From: Bacillota bacterium
Lineage (GTDB): Bacteria; Bacillota; Clostridia; Christensenellales; Aristaeellaceae
DNA length: 64,000 nucleotides
Direction of reading: 5' to 3'
Assembly: GCA_023416655.1 (NCBI GenBank)
Contig: JAEZHK010000128.1
Location: 113,125-177,124, forward strand
The first letter of the stretch is position 1. Each line of letters starts with the position of its first letter. A program made the position numbers and the translations under genes. Shown here in pieces: positions 1-7,086 of the stretch. Below the pieces are notes generated by a model, which was given only the letters and a program-made list of their open reading frames with translations, was not told the origin of the DNA and searched no databases.

Positions 1-11
1 TTTCCCCCCGC

Positions 12-45
12 GCCCCGGACGGCCCTGCCGCCCGGGGCCTTTTTA
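12..45 (+). terminator. Rho-independent terminator of an upstream gene outside the window
   Basis: A GC-rich stem (GCCCCGG pairing with CCGGGGC, with a smaller CGG/CCG stem inside the loop) is followed directly by CTTTTTA. The T-run lies on the plus strand, so it ends a plus-strand gene lying to the left of the window. Confidence 0.75.
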
Positions 46-70
46 TGCCCATGTTGCACGGCGTTTTGCG

Positions 71-100
71 CCGCCCATCGCGCGAAAACGACCGCCCATG
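71..100 (+). promoter_or_regulatory. Direct repeat, candidate LytTR operator
   Basis: Two 9-mers, CCGCCCATC (71-79) and CCGCCCATG (92-100), are separated by exactly 12 bp. LytTR-domain proteins bind paired 9-bp direct repeats with 12-bp spacing. The pair ends 10 bp upstream of the -35 box of the LytTR gene, so autoregulation is the likely role. The 9-mer itself does not obviously match the published LytTR consensus; the 9-12-9 geometry is the evidence. Confidence 0.5.
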
Positions 101-109
101 CCGAAACGC

Positions 110-138
110 TGGACGGGGTGCGCCGCGCCGCCTATAAT
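110..138 (+). promoter_or_regulatory. Promoter of the LytTR/DUF3021 operon
   Basis: TGGACG (110-115) and TATAAT (133-138) are 17 bp apart. The -10 is perfect and the -35 matches four of six positions. It lies 24 bp upstream of the LytTR start codon. Confidence 0.6.
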
Positions 139-161
139 GAAACCGTCGGGAGGGGAAGCGG

Positions 162-602
162 ATGCAGATCGAGATCATCCTGGACGAGAAGGTGGAGGAA
201 CCAAAGCTGGTGCTCTACGCGAGCCGGATGACCCCGGCGCTGAACGAGCTGATCGGGCGGCTTTCGGAGGGCGGTGTGCGGCAGATCGCCGCGTATGTCG
301 AAGACCGGGTGGAATTGATCGACCCGGAGGACGTGGTGCGCGTCTACGCGGAGCGGCAAAAGGTGTACCTGGAGACGGACAAGGCCCGCTACACGCTGCG
401 CGCGCGGCTGTACGAGGCGGAGGCCCGGCTGGACAAACGCGCCTTCGCGCGGATCTCGGTGGGCGAGATCGTGAACCTCCGCAAGGTGAAGAGCCTGGAC
501 CTGAGCGCCGCGGGCACCATCCAGGTGCGGCTGTCCAACGGCGTCACCACCTGGGTTTCCCGGCGGCACATGGCGGACCTGAAGAAGACACTGGGGATAT
601 GA
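162..602 (+). CDS. LytTR-domain DNA-binding protein
   Basis: A 146-residue protein whose C-terminal half (about 45-145) is a LytTR DNA-binding domain, with the typical DVVRVYAERQKVYLET and FARISVGEIVNL stretches. There is no receiver domain, so it is not a two-component response regulator. Such stand-alone LytTR proteins usually form a pair with a DUF3021 membrane protein, and this one does (next gene, 10 nt downstream). The family is thought to act as an autoregulated transcription factor held in check by the membrane partner; that role is inferred. A GGGAGGGG ribosome site precedes the ATG. A 9-12-9 direct repeat upstream of its promoter is a plausible binding site. Confidence 0.88.
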   Translation: MQIEIILDEKVEEPKLVLYASRMTPALNELIGRLSEGGVRQIAAYVEDRVELIDPEDVVRVYAERQKVYLETDKARYTLRARLYEAEARLDKRAFARISVGEIVNLRKVKSLDLSAAGTIQVRLSNGVTTWVSRRHMADLKKTLGI

Positions 603-612
603 GGTGAATTGT

Positions 613-1071
613 ATGTGGAAGAAAGTCCTGGCCCGTGCGGCGCTCGGCTTCCCGGCGGGCGTGTTCCTCAGCTACACGATCACGGTGGTCATTTCGATGA
701 CGCTGGGTACCGGCGAATACCTGCCGGTGGCGCACGAGCTTTCACGGGAGATGGGCTCGCAATTGAACGCGGTGATCGTGCAGTACCTGCTGGCGGGGCT
801 TCTGGGCGCGGCGACGGCGGCGGGCTCGCTGGCCTGGGAGATGGAGAAGTGGAGCATCACCCGCATGACCGTAGTACACTTTCTGGTGTTGATATTTTCG
901 ATGATGCCCATCGCGTGGTTCTCCCATTGGATGGATCGCAGCGCGTCCAGCGTGCTGAGCTACCTGGGCATCTTCGTGGCGATCTACGTGGTGATCTGGC
1001 TGGCGATGTATGTGCCGCTCAAGCGCAGCGTGGCGCGCGTCGCGAAGAAAATGCGGCCGGACGGCAACTGA
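613..1071 (+). CDS. DUF3021 family four-helix membrane protein
   Basis: A 152-residue integral membrane protein with four hydrophobic helices at roughly 4-27, 50-75, 85-105 and 115-135 and a basic C-terminal tail. Length and helix number fit DUF3021 proteins encoded with LytTR regulators. The in-frame GTG at 604 is possible, but the ATG at 613 has GAGGTG six bases upstream and is preferred. It is co-transcribed with the LytTR gene and probably modulates that regulator at the membrane; the stimulus is unknown. Confidence 0.8.
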   Translation: MWKKVLARAALGFPAGVFLSYTITVVISMTLGTGEYLPVAHELSREMGSQLNAVIVQYLLAGLLGAATAAGSLAWEMEKWSITRMTVVHFLVLIFSMMPIAWFSHWMDRSASSVLSYLGIFVAIYVVIWLAMYVPLKRSVARVAKKMRPDGN

Positions 1072-1163
1072 ACTGCAGTGGCGAAACGGCTTCTTTCCTA
1101 TTACCGCGTCCGACCGATTCGCAGGAAAAGCACAGATGATGACCAACTTCGTCGCTCATTCTA

Positions 1164-1329
1164 TCGTTCCCGGCGACACTGCGCCGGGAATCGGTTTCCC
1201 AAATCAGTGCGCACACTGGTTTGGGAAACAATACATTCAGTCAGTGGGCCGCCCGGAAATTCCTCAGAATTTCAGGTCCACGCAGAACCTCCACTTATGC
1301 TTTGAAAAACCCCCGGGGTTTTTCAAAGC
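1164..1329 (-). repeat. Family-1 four-hairpin element, copy 1
   Basis: Four stem-loops in a row on the plus strand: A (1168-1190, GTTCCCGGC-type), B (1194-1229, 16-bp stem with one G-U pair around CGCA), C (1256-1273) and D (1299-1329, CTTTGAAAAACCCC/GGGGTTTTTCAAAG). The gap between the DUF3021 gene and the nitroreductase (1072-1391) holds little else. This is the only copy that does not directly follow a stop codon in its own sense direction (D-C-B-A on the minus strand). It may be a relic of a lost minus-strand gene. Confidence 0.8.
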
Positions 1330-1391
1330 CCTATTTCCTTCGCCCATGTGCTGGTGTATACTGATCCCATCAAGGCATGGGAGGGTTTTCA

Positions 1392-2018
1392 ATGGATTTC
1401 TACAAGGCGGTCGAAGCCCGGCGGACCGTCCGGGATTTTGAGGATAGGCCCGTCCCGCGGGAGGCGCTGGAGCGCATCGTGGGCGCGGGGCTGAAAGCAC
1501 CCAGCAACAACCACATGCGCGAATGGGAGTTCATCGTGCTGGACGACCCGGCCACGCGCCTGAGCGCCATCCGCATGGTGCGAAACGATGTGGGGGCCGA
1601 GGAGTCCACCGCGATCATCGACGCGTGGGGCCTGACCGACGCGGGCCAGCGGGCGATGTACCTGGACGGCATCCCCAAGCAGCACCGGATGCTCTTGACC
1701 GCGGGCACCCTGATCTTGCCGCTGTTTCGGCAGTACGGGCCGCTCCTGAAGCCCGATTCGCTGTCGGCGCTCAACAACTTCGCGTCCATCTGGTGCTGCA
1801 TCGAGAACATGCTGCTGGCCGCGGCCAGCGAAGGCATCCTGGGCGTCACGCGCATCCCGTTCGATCCGGAAATCGCCTACCTGCGGGAGGCGCTGGGCAT
1901 CCCCTCCGGGTACGAGATCGCCTGCTATCTGGCGCTGGGCTACCCCGCGCAGGGTCGGCCCGCCATCCGCCAGACGCCGGTGAGCGCGAAGGCGAAGATC
2001 CACCAGAACAAGTGGTAA
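1392..2018 (+). CDS. Nitroreductase-family FMN oxidoreductase
   Basis: A 208-residue nitroreductase-fold flavoprotein. The N-terminus has the family's RRTVRDF phosphate-binding motif, followed by LKAPSNNHMREWEF, the usual FMN and substrate segment. The region around 140-165 (LAAASEGILGVTRIP) matches the helix and loop over the flavin, and the C-terminus has the LALGYP signature. Members reduce nitro compounds, quinones or other electrophiles with NAD(P)H; the true substrate is unknown. The start is ATG at 1392, nine bases after GGAGG, not the earlier in-frame codon at 1377. A TATACT lies at 1357. Monocistronic, with a family-1 element beginning 4 nt after the stop. Confidence 0.85.
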   Translation: MDFYKAVEARRTVRDFEDRPVPREALERIVGAGLKAPSNNHMREWEFIVLDDPATRLSAIRMVRNDVGAEESTAIIDAWGLTDAGQRAMYLDGIPKQHRMLLTAGTLILPLFRQYGPLLKPDSLSALNNFASIWCCIENMLLAAASEGILGVTRIPFDPEIAYLREALGIPSGYEIACYLALGYPAQGRPAIRQTPVSAKAKIHQNKW

Positions 2019-2021
2019 AGG

Positions 2022-2190
2022 GCTTTGAAAACCCCCGAGGGGTTTTCAAAGCATAGGAAGAAGCTCTGCGTGAGCCTGAAATCCTCACGAATTTCCGAGC
2101 GCTCACTGACTGAAGGAATTGTTTCCATAACCAGTGTACGCACTGGTTATGGAAACAAATACGTTCCCGGCACACAGGTCGCCGGGAACG
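2022..2190 (+). repeat. Family-1 four-hairpin element, copy 2
   Basis: Reads D-C-B-A on the plus strand and starts 4 nt after the nitroreductase stop. D is 2022-2052, C 2078-2095, B 2121-2156 (a perfect 16-bp stem, GTTTCCATAACCAGTG and its complement, loop TACG) and A 2163-2189. The outer half of stem B differs from other copies and the partner strand changes with it. Confidence 0.85.
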
Positions 2191-2223
2191 ATAGGAAAGG
2201 TACGACGAGGTTCGCCTGCATGC

Positions 2224-2249
2224 TGAGGCCCCGGCGCATGCCGGGGCCA
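2224..2249 (-). terminator. Hairpin at the 3' end of the MerR gene
   Basis: GGCCCCGGC and GCCGGGGCC pair around a four-base loop, 12 nt beyond the stop of the minus-strand MerR gene. There is no T-run, so it may stabilise or separate the convergent transcripts rather than act as a classical terminator. Confidence 0.5.
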
Positions 2250-2260
2250 AATCATTTTGC

Positions 2261-3079
2261 TTACTGTTTCTTGCGGACGGGCAGTTCGATCTCGGTCAGC
2301 CAGTCGGCGGGGTCCTGCTTGTTCCATACGCCGTCGATGTAGCACTCGCGCGGCAGTTCCATCAGCTCGTAGCCGCTCTGCTGCGCCCAGTTGACCGCGA
2401 ACGCGTAGGCCTGGCCCAAGCCGTCGTAGGGGCCGCGGTGGTAGACGCACACCGCCTCCACCGGCTCGAGCCTGGCGAACTTGATCGTCTCGGTTTCCAC
2501 GCCCGGCGCGGCCACCGCGCTATGATAGCGCACGCGGATGTCCTCTTCGCGGAACTCGCCGTCAAGGTAGCTGACGAAGCAGTAGCCGGGCGTGTCAAGC
2601 TCAAGGGCCGGGTTGGCGGCGCGGAACTCCGCTTCCGCACCCGGGATGAACGCGCCAAGCTCCGCGTAGTTTTTGATCACGCCTTCCTTGAAGTACACCG
2701 TGCGGCCGGGCAGCGTGCGGATGATGGGTTGATACATGGTTTCTCCCCCTTTCAAACTCTGCATCAGGATGTTCAGGCGGAGAACGCGCGCTTCGGCTTC
2801 CTCCAGTTCGCGGACCAGGGCAGCCCTTCGCGCGCGCAGGATGGGCATTTCGTCCGCGCCGCCAAGGATCTGCCGCACTTCCTCCACCGAGAGCCCGGCC
2901 TGACGCAGCGCAAGCACCCTCTGCAGCGGGTACAGTTGCGCGGTCGTGTAGCGCCGGTAGCCGGTCCATTCGTCGACTTCGGCTGGCTTGAGTAGCCCCG
3001 CCTCGTCGTAGTGGCGCAGCGTCTTAATGGTGGTCCGGGTGAGCTTTGAGAATTCGCCGATGGTGAACACGCGCCTCAC
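2261..3079 (-). CDS. MerR-family regulator with GyrI-like ligand domain
   Basis: A 272-residue regulator of the BmrR type. Residues 1-75 form the MerR winged helix-turn-helix (FTIGEFSKLTRTTIKTLRHYDEAGLL), 76-115 the coiled-coil dimer helix, and about 120-272 a GyrI-like small-molecule-binding domain. MerR proteins of this architecture twist an over-spaced promoter when bound to a hydrophobic or cationic compound. The start is GTG at 3079. Its own promoter has the expected 19-bp spacer and an internal dyad, so it is probably autoregulated. No efflux pump lies next to it, so its other targets are unknown. Confidence 0.9.
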   Translation of the reverse strand: MRRVFTIGEFSKLTRTTIKTLRHYDEAGLLKPAEVDEWTGYRRYTTAQLYPLQRVLALRQAGLSVEEVRQILGGADEMPILRARRAALVRELEEAEARVLRLNILMQSLKGGETMYQPIIRTLPGRTVYFKEGVIKNYAELGAFIPGAEAEFRAANPALELDTPGYCFVSYLDGEFREEDIRVRYHSAVAAPGVETETIKFARLEPVEAVCVYHRGPYDGLGQAYAFAVNWAQQSGYELMELPRECYIDGVWNKQDPADWLTEIELPVRKKQ

Positions 3080-3094
3080 ATCCTTTGCAAAGGT

Positions 3095-3125
3095 AGCGTA
3101 CAGTCTCCCGCAGCGGGAGAGTCAA
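3095..3125 (-). promoter_or_regulatory. MerR-type promoter and operator
   Basis: On the minus strand, TTGACT (3120-3125) and TACGCT (3095-3100) are 19 bp apart, the long spacer typical of MerR-controlled promoters. Between them lies a dyad, CTCTCCCGC-T-GCGGGAGAC, much like the CTCCCC/GGGGAG operators of drug-sensing MerR proteins. It sits 16 bp upstream of the MerR start codon. Confidence 0.78.
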
Positions 3126-3224
3126 CAGCCGCGGGAGGGATTCTTTTGTTAAAAATCGGAGAAGCAGAAGCGGTTTGAAGAAGGGTTCGCTCCGGGTTCA
3201 TGAACCCTTTCAGGGAACATCGCG

Positions 3225-3743
3225 TCAGCCGGATGGCGCGGCGTCATCGCCTGCGAGGACCCGCTCGATGAATTGAAGACGCTCCCATGTCCTGAAGGCC
3301 AGCTCGCCTCGGTCCCACATTTCGCGGATCTCCGGAAGGGTCGCCCAGCGGGCGTCCACCGTCTCGCCCGGCTGCAGCGTCAGTTCGGAAAGCGCGACGT
3401 TCCTGCGAAGCAGGTACGCGTCCACAAATACGCTCCCCACCCGGAAGCTGCCCAGGAGCGTCAGTTCGCCCGGTTCGGCCCGGATGCCGGTCTCTTCCAT
3501 CAGTTCCCGAATCGCCCCCTGCCGGCTGTCCTCCCCCGCCAGCACCACGCCGCCGGTGTTTTCCCAAAGGCCGGGGTAGAGCCTTTTGCACGCGTCCCGG
3601 CGCGTGAGCAGCGCCGAACCGAGGCCGTTCACCGTCCACACCTCGCAGACGATGTGGTACGTCCCCGGCTCGAGCGCGTCGCCCCGCCGGTGGGTGCGGC
3701 CCAGCGCGTTCCTCTCCTCGTCGTAGAGATCAAAATACTCCAT
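3225..3743 (-). CDS. NUDIX hydrolase
   Basis: A 172-residue NUDIX protein with a complete Nudix box in the middle third: a glycine, five residues, E, seven residues, then RELMEETGI. The leading segment EYFDLYDEERNALGRTHRRG and the following VCEVWTVN strand resemble the isopentenyl-diphosphate isomerase-like/YfcD subgroup of Nudix proteins, which act on small diphosphates; the substrate cannot be told from sequence. The start is ATG at 3743, four bases after GGAGG; the longer frame back to 3809 lacks a ribosome site. The promoter was not identified with confidence. Confidence 0.85.
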   Translation of the reverse strand: MEYFDLYDEERNALGRTHRRGDALEPGTYHIVCEVWTVNGLGSALLTRRDACKRLYPGLWENTGGVVLAGEDSRQGAIRELMEETGIRAEPGELTLLGSFRVGSVFVDAYLLRRNVALSELTLQPGETVDARWATLPEIREMWDRGELAFRTWERLQFIERVLAGDDAAPSG

Positions 3744-4049
3744 GGTGCCTCCAAACCGCGGGCGCGCCCGCGAACCATTGATACCAAGACGAAATATTAT
3801 TTCATCCAAAGCGGCGAGAGATTTTTGTTCCTGGCAAGGAGCCGCAGCGCAGGAATAGCAGCGCTATTTCAAGCGGAGAGCGACACAGCGGCGCGCGATT
3901 CATATCTATTTGAATCGTGCGGTCGCGAAGCGACTTGGTTTCCCAAAGGGAAACCAACCCTTGCAGGTGCGAAAAGATCCGCCGCAACGATGAAAGAATG
4001 TTGCGGATTGGTATAAAACTCCCCGGTATTGCGGCGCGGGAGAATCAAA
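3744..4049. other. Structured intergenic region, no gene seen
   Basis: Between the NUDIX start and the terminator at 4050 there is no credible reading frame. The stretch 3825-3985 contains several small inverted repeats (GATTCA-TATCTAT-TTGAATC, GGTTTCCC-AAA-GGGAAACC, AGCGC-AGGAATAGCA-GCGCT) and reads like a folded RNA or an old repeat. No second copy was found in this window. Confidence 0.4.
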
Positions 4050-4076
4050 CGGGGGCCCGGCTCAACCGGGCCCCCG
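4050..4076 (-). terminator. Rho-independent terminator of the membrane-anchored protein gene
   Basis: CGGGGGCCCGG and CCGGGCCCCCG form an 11-bp perfect stem with a five-base loop. On the minus strand it is followed by TTTG. It lies 18 nt past the stop of the gene at 4094-4966. Confidence 0.8.
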
Positions 4077-4093
4077 AGGGGTCAGGGATTGGT

Positions 4094-4966
4094 TCAGGCC
4101 GCGGGGGTGGGCGCGGCGGTGGGCTCCGCGGTCACCGCGGCGGCGGGCGCGGCGGTAGACTGGGCCTCGCCGTCGATCGTCAGGCCCTGAACGAAGGGCT
4201 CCATCGCCTTGTACATGTCCTCCACGCCGGGCAGCCGATCGGCGGTGTCGGCCTCGGCGGTGATGCCGGTCAGCACCGACATGCCGCGGGAGGCGTCAAA
4301 GTAGATGTTGACCACACGGGACTTCTTCGCCGGTGCGGGGGTCGCGGCGGGCGTCGCCTCCGGGGCAATGGTCGCCTCCGGGGCAACGGTCGCTTCGGCG
4401 GCGGGCGTCGCCTCCGGGGCGGGCGTCGCGGTAGCCTCGATCTCTGGGTTCTCATAGTCGCAGGAGAACGCCCAGCCGGTTCGTCCGCCGATCGTTATCT
4501 GGCTGACATCGCTGACAACCGCGCTCGGAAGCCCGGTGACGTAGTTGGCGGCAACTTTTCTGGCCATTTCTTCCGCCGGGCTCTTTGTCCCCAAGATGGT
4601 GACATTGCTGATCACGCCGGCGGTGTCCGGCGTATACTGGAAGTTGACCACGTTCTCGTCGCTGAGGTATGGTCCGGCTTTCATGGTGTAGCCTTCCACC
4701 TCGGAAACGGAGCCGAGCTTGAAGTACTTGGGCTTCTCGGTGGTCCCGGTGCTGACGACGATCGAGTTGGCGTCCGTCTGCACCTTGCCGTTCGAGATGC
4801 GCAGAGAACCGTCAAAGAAGTCCCTCAAGAGGAAATACCCGAGAACGAGGAGGAGGATCGCGCCGAGCACGATGCCGATCGTAATCCATTCTTTCCTGGT
4901 GAACCCCTGCGGCTTCCATTCCTTCTTGGCCTTCATCCGGGCCGGCACACGTTTCTTCCCAGCCAT
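4094..4966 (-). CDS. Membrane-anchored extracellular protein with Pro/Ala/Glu-rich linker
   Basis: A 290-residue protein of unknown function. A basic N-terminus (MAGKKRVPARMKAKKEWK) precedes one transmembrane helix (about 29-49), with the rest predicted outside. Residues about 55-185 form a compact domain. Residues about 185-225 are a low-complexity linker of repeated EATPAPEAT/EATVAPEAT units. A short conserved-looking domain (VVNIYFDASRGMSVLTGI) and a second Ala/Thr/Pro-rich tail end the protein. The arrangement resembles cell-surface anchored proteins with a wall-spanning linker. It has its own promoter and terminator and is monocistronic. Confidence 0.7.
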   Translation of the reverse strand: MAGKKRVPARMKAKKEWKPQGFTRKEWITIGIVLGAILLLVLGYFLLRDFFDGSLRISNGKVQTDANSIVVSTGTTEKPKYFKLGSVSEVEGYTMKAGPYLSDENVVNFQYTPDTAGVISNVTILGTKSPAEEMARKVAANYVTGLPSAVVSDVSQITIGGRTGWAFSCDYENPEIEATATPAPEATPAAEATVAPEATIAPEATPAATPAPAKKSRVVNIYFDASRGMSVLTGITAEADTADRLPGVEDMYKAMEPFVQGLTIDGEAQSTAAPAAAVTAEPTAAPTPAA

Positions 4967-5010
4967 GCTCCCTGCGCCCCAATCTTCTTAATATGAATTT
5001 GATCCGCACC

Positions 5011-5039
5011 AGTGTACCACATTTCCCGGGCGAAATCAA
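5011..5039 (-). promoter_or_regulatory. Promoter of the membrane-anchored protein gene
   Basis: On the minus strand TTGATT (5034-5039) and TACACT (5011-5016) are 17 bp apart, 45 bp upstream of the start codon at 4966. Confidence 0.6.
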
Positions 5040-5077
5040 TGCCGACCCTCGCGGTCAAAAATGCATTTCGGCGATTT

Positions 5078-5107
5078 TTGACATTCGGCGCGGCGCATGC
5101 ATAGTAT
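5078..5107 (+). promoter_or_regulatory. Promoter of the first small hydrophobic protein
   Basis: TTGACA (5078-5083) and TAGTAT (5102-5107) are 18 bp apart. The start codon of the 54-residue protein lies 47 bp downstream. Confidence 0.65.
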
Positions 5108-5153
5108 ACCGCGGGCCGCAAAGTCGGCACACACACAAAGTGAGGTGCATTCC

Positions 5154-5318
5154 GTGAAAGCGATCATCATTGCCCTGATCGTCGTCGGCATCGCAGGTCT
5201 GATCGTCTCCGCGATTTTTCCCATCGTTGTGGGCATTCCGGGGATCATCGGATCGGTGGCTGCGCTGCTTTCAGGCATCGGATTCCTGGTATTCCGCTGC
5301 TTCTGCTGCAGAAGCTGA
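5154..5318 (+). CDS. Small hydrophobic two-helix protein, paralogue 1
   Basis: A 54-residue, almost wholly hydrophobic protein with two predicted helices (VKAIIIALIVVGIAGLIV and a Gly-rich IVGIPGIIGSVAALLSGIGF) and a cysteine-rich end (FRCFCCRS). The start is GTG at 5154, six bases after GAGGTG. It is about 65 percent identical by eye to the protein at 5554 and the same length, so the two are a tandem duplication. Function is unknown; small membrane peptides of this kind may be stress- or envelope-related. Confidence 0.65.
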   Translation: MKAIIIALIVVGIAGLIVSAIFPIVVGIPGIIGSVAALLSGIGFLVFRCFCCRS

Positions 5319-5553
5319 TTTACCATCGCAGCGCCACGTGAAACCGTACGCCGCCGCACATCGCGGCGGCGTGCAATGGTTTCGCGCATCAGGCGCTTCA
5401 ATCGACAGCACATTCCGTACAGGCGCCCCGCCTCTCGTTTTTCTATTAAGAGATGGGATGCGGCGTACCGCCGGTGGTTGAACGGGAAGGCGCGCCGCCG
5501 CATTGTATGGCATGGGCCCGAACCTCCACAATCCAAAAAGAGAGGTGTCCTGC

Positions 5554-5718
5554 ATGAAAGGAATTGCGGTTCTGCTGATTGTGGTCGGCATCGCCGGTCT
5601 GATCGCAGTCGCTCTGTTCCCCCTTATCGTCGGCTTGGCTGGGATCATTGGCTCCATCGCCATGCTACTCACGGGCATCGGATTCTTGATCCGCTGCTGC
5701 TTCCCCTGGAAGAAATAA
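5554..5718 (+). CDS. Small hydrophobic two-helix protein, paralogue 2
   Basis: A 54-residue paralogue of the preceding small protein, with the same VVGIAGLI core, IVGLAGIIGS loop, SIAMLLTGIGF second helix and a Cys/Lys tail (IRCCFPWKK). AGAGGTG lies ahead of the ATG. The 235-bp gap from the first copy holds no other gene. Conservation of length and ribosome site in both copies argues that these are real genes rather than chance frames. Confidence 0.65.
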   Translation: MKGIAVLLIVVGIAGLIAVALFPLIVGLAGIIGSIAMLLTGIGFLIRCCFPWKK

Positions 5719-5869
5719 GCGCCCGACCACCCCGCCCGGCTCAGCGCCCGGCAGCGGACCAGGGCGCGCCCGCGTTTAGGCCAGCAGGGCTGCCGCAATA
5801 CATTTGAAGCTTCCGGCATCAAAGCGGATTGCGGCAGCCCGGCCTGACGGGTGGCATTTTGATAAACAG

Positions 5870-6502
5870 TTACAGCGAGAGGATGGCGCGGCTCTCGACG
5901 AAGGCGCCCGCAAGCATCAGGATAAGCCCCAAGACGAGCGTCCGGCCCTCGGCCCGCGTCAGGCGCACGTGCCGGAGGCTCCGGGTGACGGTCGTCTTGC
6001 CGCTCGTCCGGACCGGCGCTACGCGGGCCGCCGCGCAGGCGATGAGCATCTGCCCCATCATCTCCCACAGGCCCGCCCGGTGCGCAAGATCGAACGTGCG
6101 CAGCACCCGGTCCAAAAGAGGCGCCGCGGGCCCGGCCATTGAAAACGACCAGGTGCCCAGCACCACGCCATTAAGCGCAATCTGCGTGAAAAAGGCCACG
6201 TAGCCGATGGAGAAGTAGTGCTCCTCCGAATCCTTCTTGTTGCCGAAGAGGCTGCCCAGCAGGATGAACAGGACGGAGAGCATGTTGTAAGAAAATATCT
6301 GGATCGTCAGGACGAGCGCGTCCCGGGATTCCTCCCACTGCTGCAGCGGGTTTTTGTTTTTCAGGAGGCCCTCCGGCAGGAGGAAGTGGCTTAAGAACAT
6401 CACGCCGAAAAATAGGGTGAGAAACAGGAGGAACGCGAAGAAAACCCTGTCCCTCAGGCTTTCGCCGCCGAGCTTCCCGCGAAAATAACGGATCATATCC
6501 AC
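5870..6502 (-). CDS. SpoIIM-like (DUF95 family) membrane protein
   Basis: A 210-residue protein with about five transmembrane helices. The central stretch (IFSYNMLSVLFILLGSLFG, then a Gly after LN and LWEMMGQMLIACAAARV) matches the stage II sporulation protein M/DUF95 family, where an N/G-rich pair of helices and a glutamate-containing helix are conserved. True SpoIIM works with SpoIID and SpoIIP in forespore engulfment, but stand-alone DUF95 proteins occur widely, and no SpoIID/P gene is present here. Length fits the family. Monocistronic. Confidence 0.65.
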   Translation of the reverse strand: MDMIRYFRGKLGGESLRDRVFFAFLLFLTLFFGVMFLSHFLLPEGLLKNKNPLQQWEESRDALVLTIQIFSYNMLSVLFILLGSLFGNKKDSEEHYFSIGYVAFFTQIALNGVVLGTWSFSMAGPAAPLLDRVLRTFDLAHRAGLWEMMGQMLIACAAARVAPVRTSGKTTVTRSLRHVRLTRAEGRTLVLGLILMLAGAFVESRAILSL

Positions 6503-6677
6503 CTCACCGCGCGTCGTCCGCCTGCAGGCGGCACGGGCATTATACCGTGCGTTTCAGGCCGCGATCAACCCTCAATTGGTAAACCCTGCCACGGCCCCGT
6601 CCTTGGGCGCGGTTTGCGCCGACAGGCTGATTTTGTTTTCCGGCGACGCGGGGAATGCTATGGTTAGAGGTGAGACC

Positions 6678-6797
6678 ATGAATTTCTCCGACAACAACTT
6701 TCTTTCGGTTGGGATCCGGAGACTACTCAAGATCCGGCACGGCTACATAGGGGGCGGGCCGCCCAAGGAATCCAAGGAGGAAACGAAGAAGGAATAA
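6678..6797 (+). CDS. Small hypothetical basic protein (39 aa)
   Basis: A 39-residue frame beginning with ATG six bases after AGAGGTGA and ending in a charged tail (KESKEETKKE). The ribosome site and codon use look genuine, but nothing recognisable was found. It is followed by a weak hairpin at 6807-6841. Function is unknown. Confidence 0.4.
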   Translation: MNFSDNNFLSVGIRRLLKIRHGYIGGGPPKESKEETKKE

Positions 6798-6914
6798 TTC
6801 AGGAACAAGGCCGCCGGAGCATCACCTGTTCCGACGGCCTGTCCCTGTGCCTCAAGGTTTCCATCTCTCGGACGGCGGTTTCCGCACGCCGATAACCCCC
6901 GTTCTTCTTTCAAC

Positions 6915-7082
6915 CGTTTCCGGCGACATGCGCGCCGGAAACGCATTTCTGCCACCAGTTCGCAAACTGGTGGCAGAAATACTTCCGCAAGTCAGCGGGC
7001 CGCCCGGAAATCCCGCAGGATTTTAGGCCCGCGCAGCCCTCTTCTTGCGCAAGGAAAAGCTGCTTACGCAGATTTTCCTTGC
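6915..7082 (-). repeat. Family-1 four-hairpin element, copy 3
   Basis: Reads D-C-B-A on the minus strand and begins 4 nt after the desulfoferrodoxin stop. D is 7049-7082 (GCAAGGAAAA/TTTTCCTTGC), C 7006-7024 inside a longer GCGGGCC/GGCCCGC stem, B 6945-6980 (perfect 16-bp stem ATTTCTGCCACCAGTT around CGCA) and A 6915-6943 (GTTTCCGGC/GCCGGAAAC). Stems A, B, C and D all differ from copy 2 with matching changes on both arms. It fills most of the gap 6798-7086. Confidence 0.85.
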
Positions 7083-7086
7083 TTAT

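Noticed and set aside
1078..1391. Small coding frames across the family-1 repeats
   Set aside because: The same repeats yield different frames in different copies with no shared peptide, so conservation is structural and not coding.
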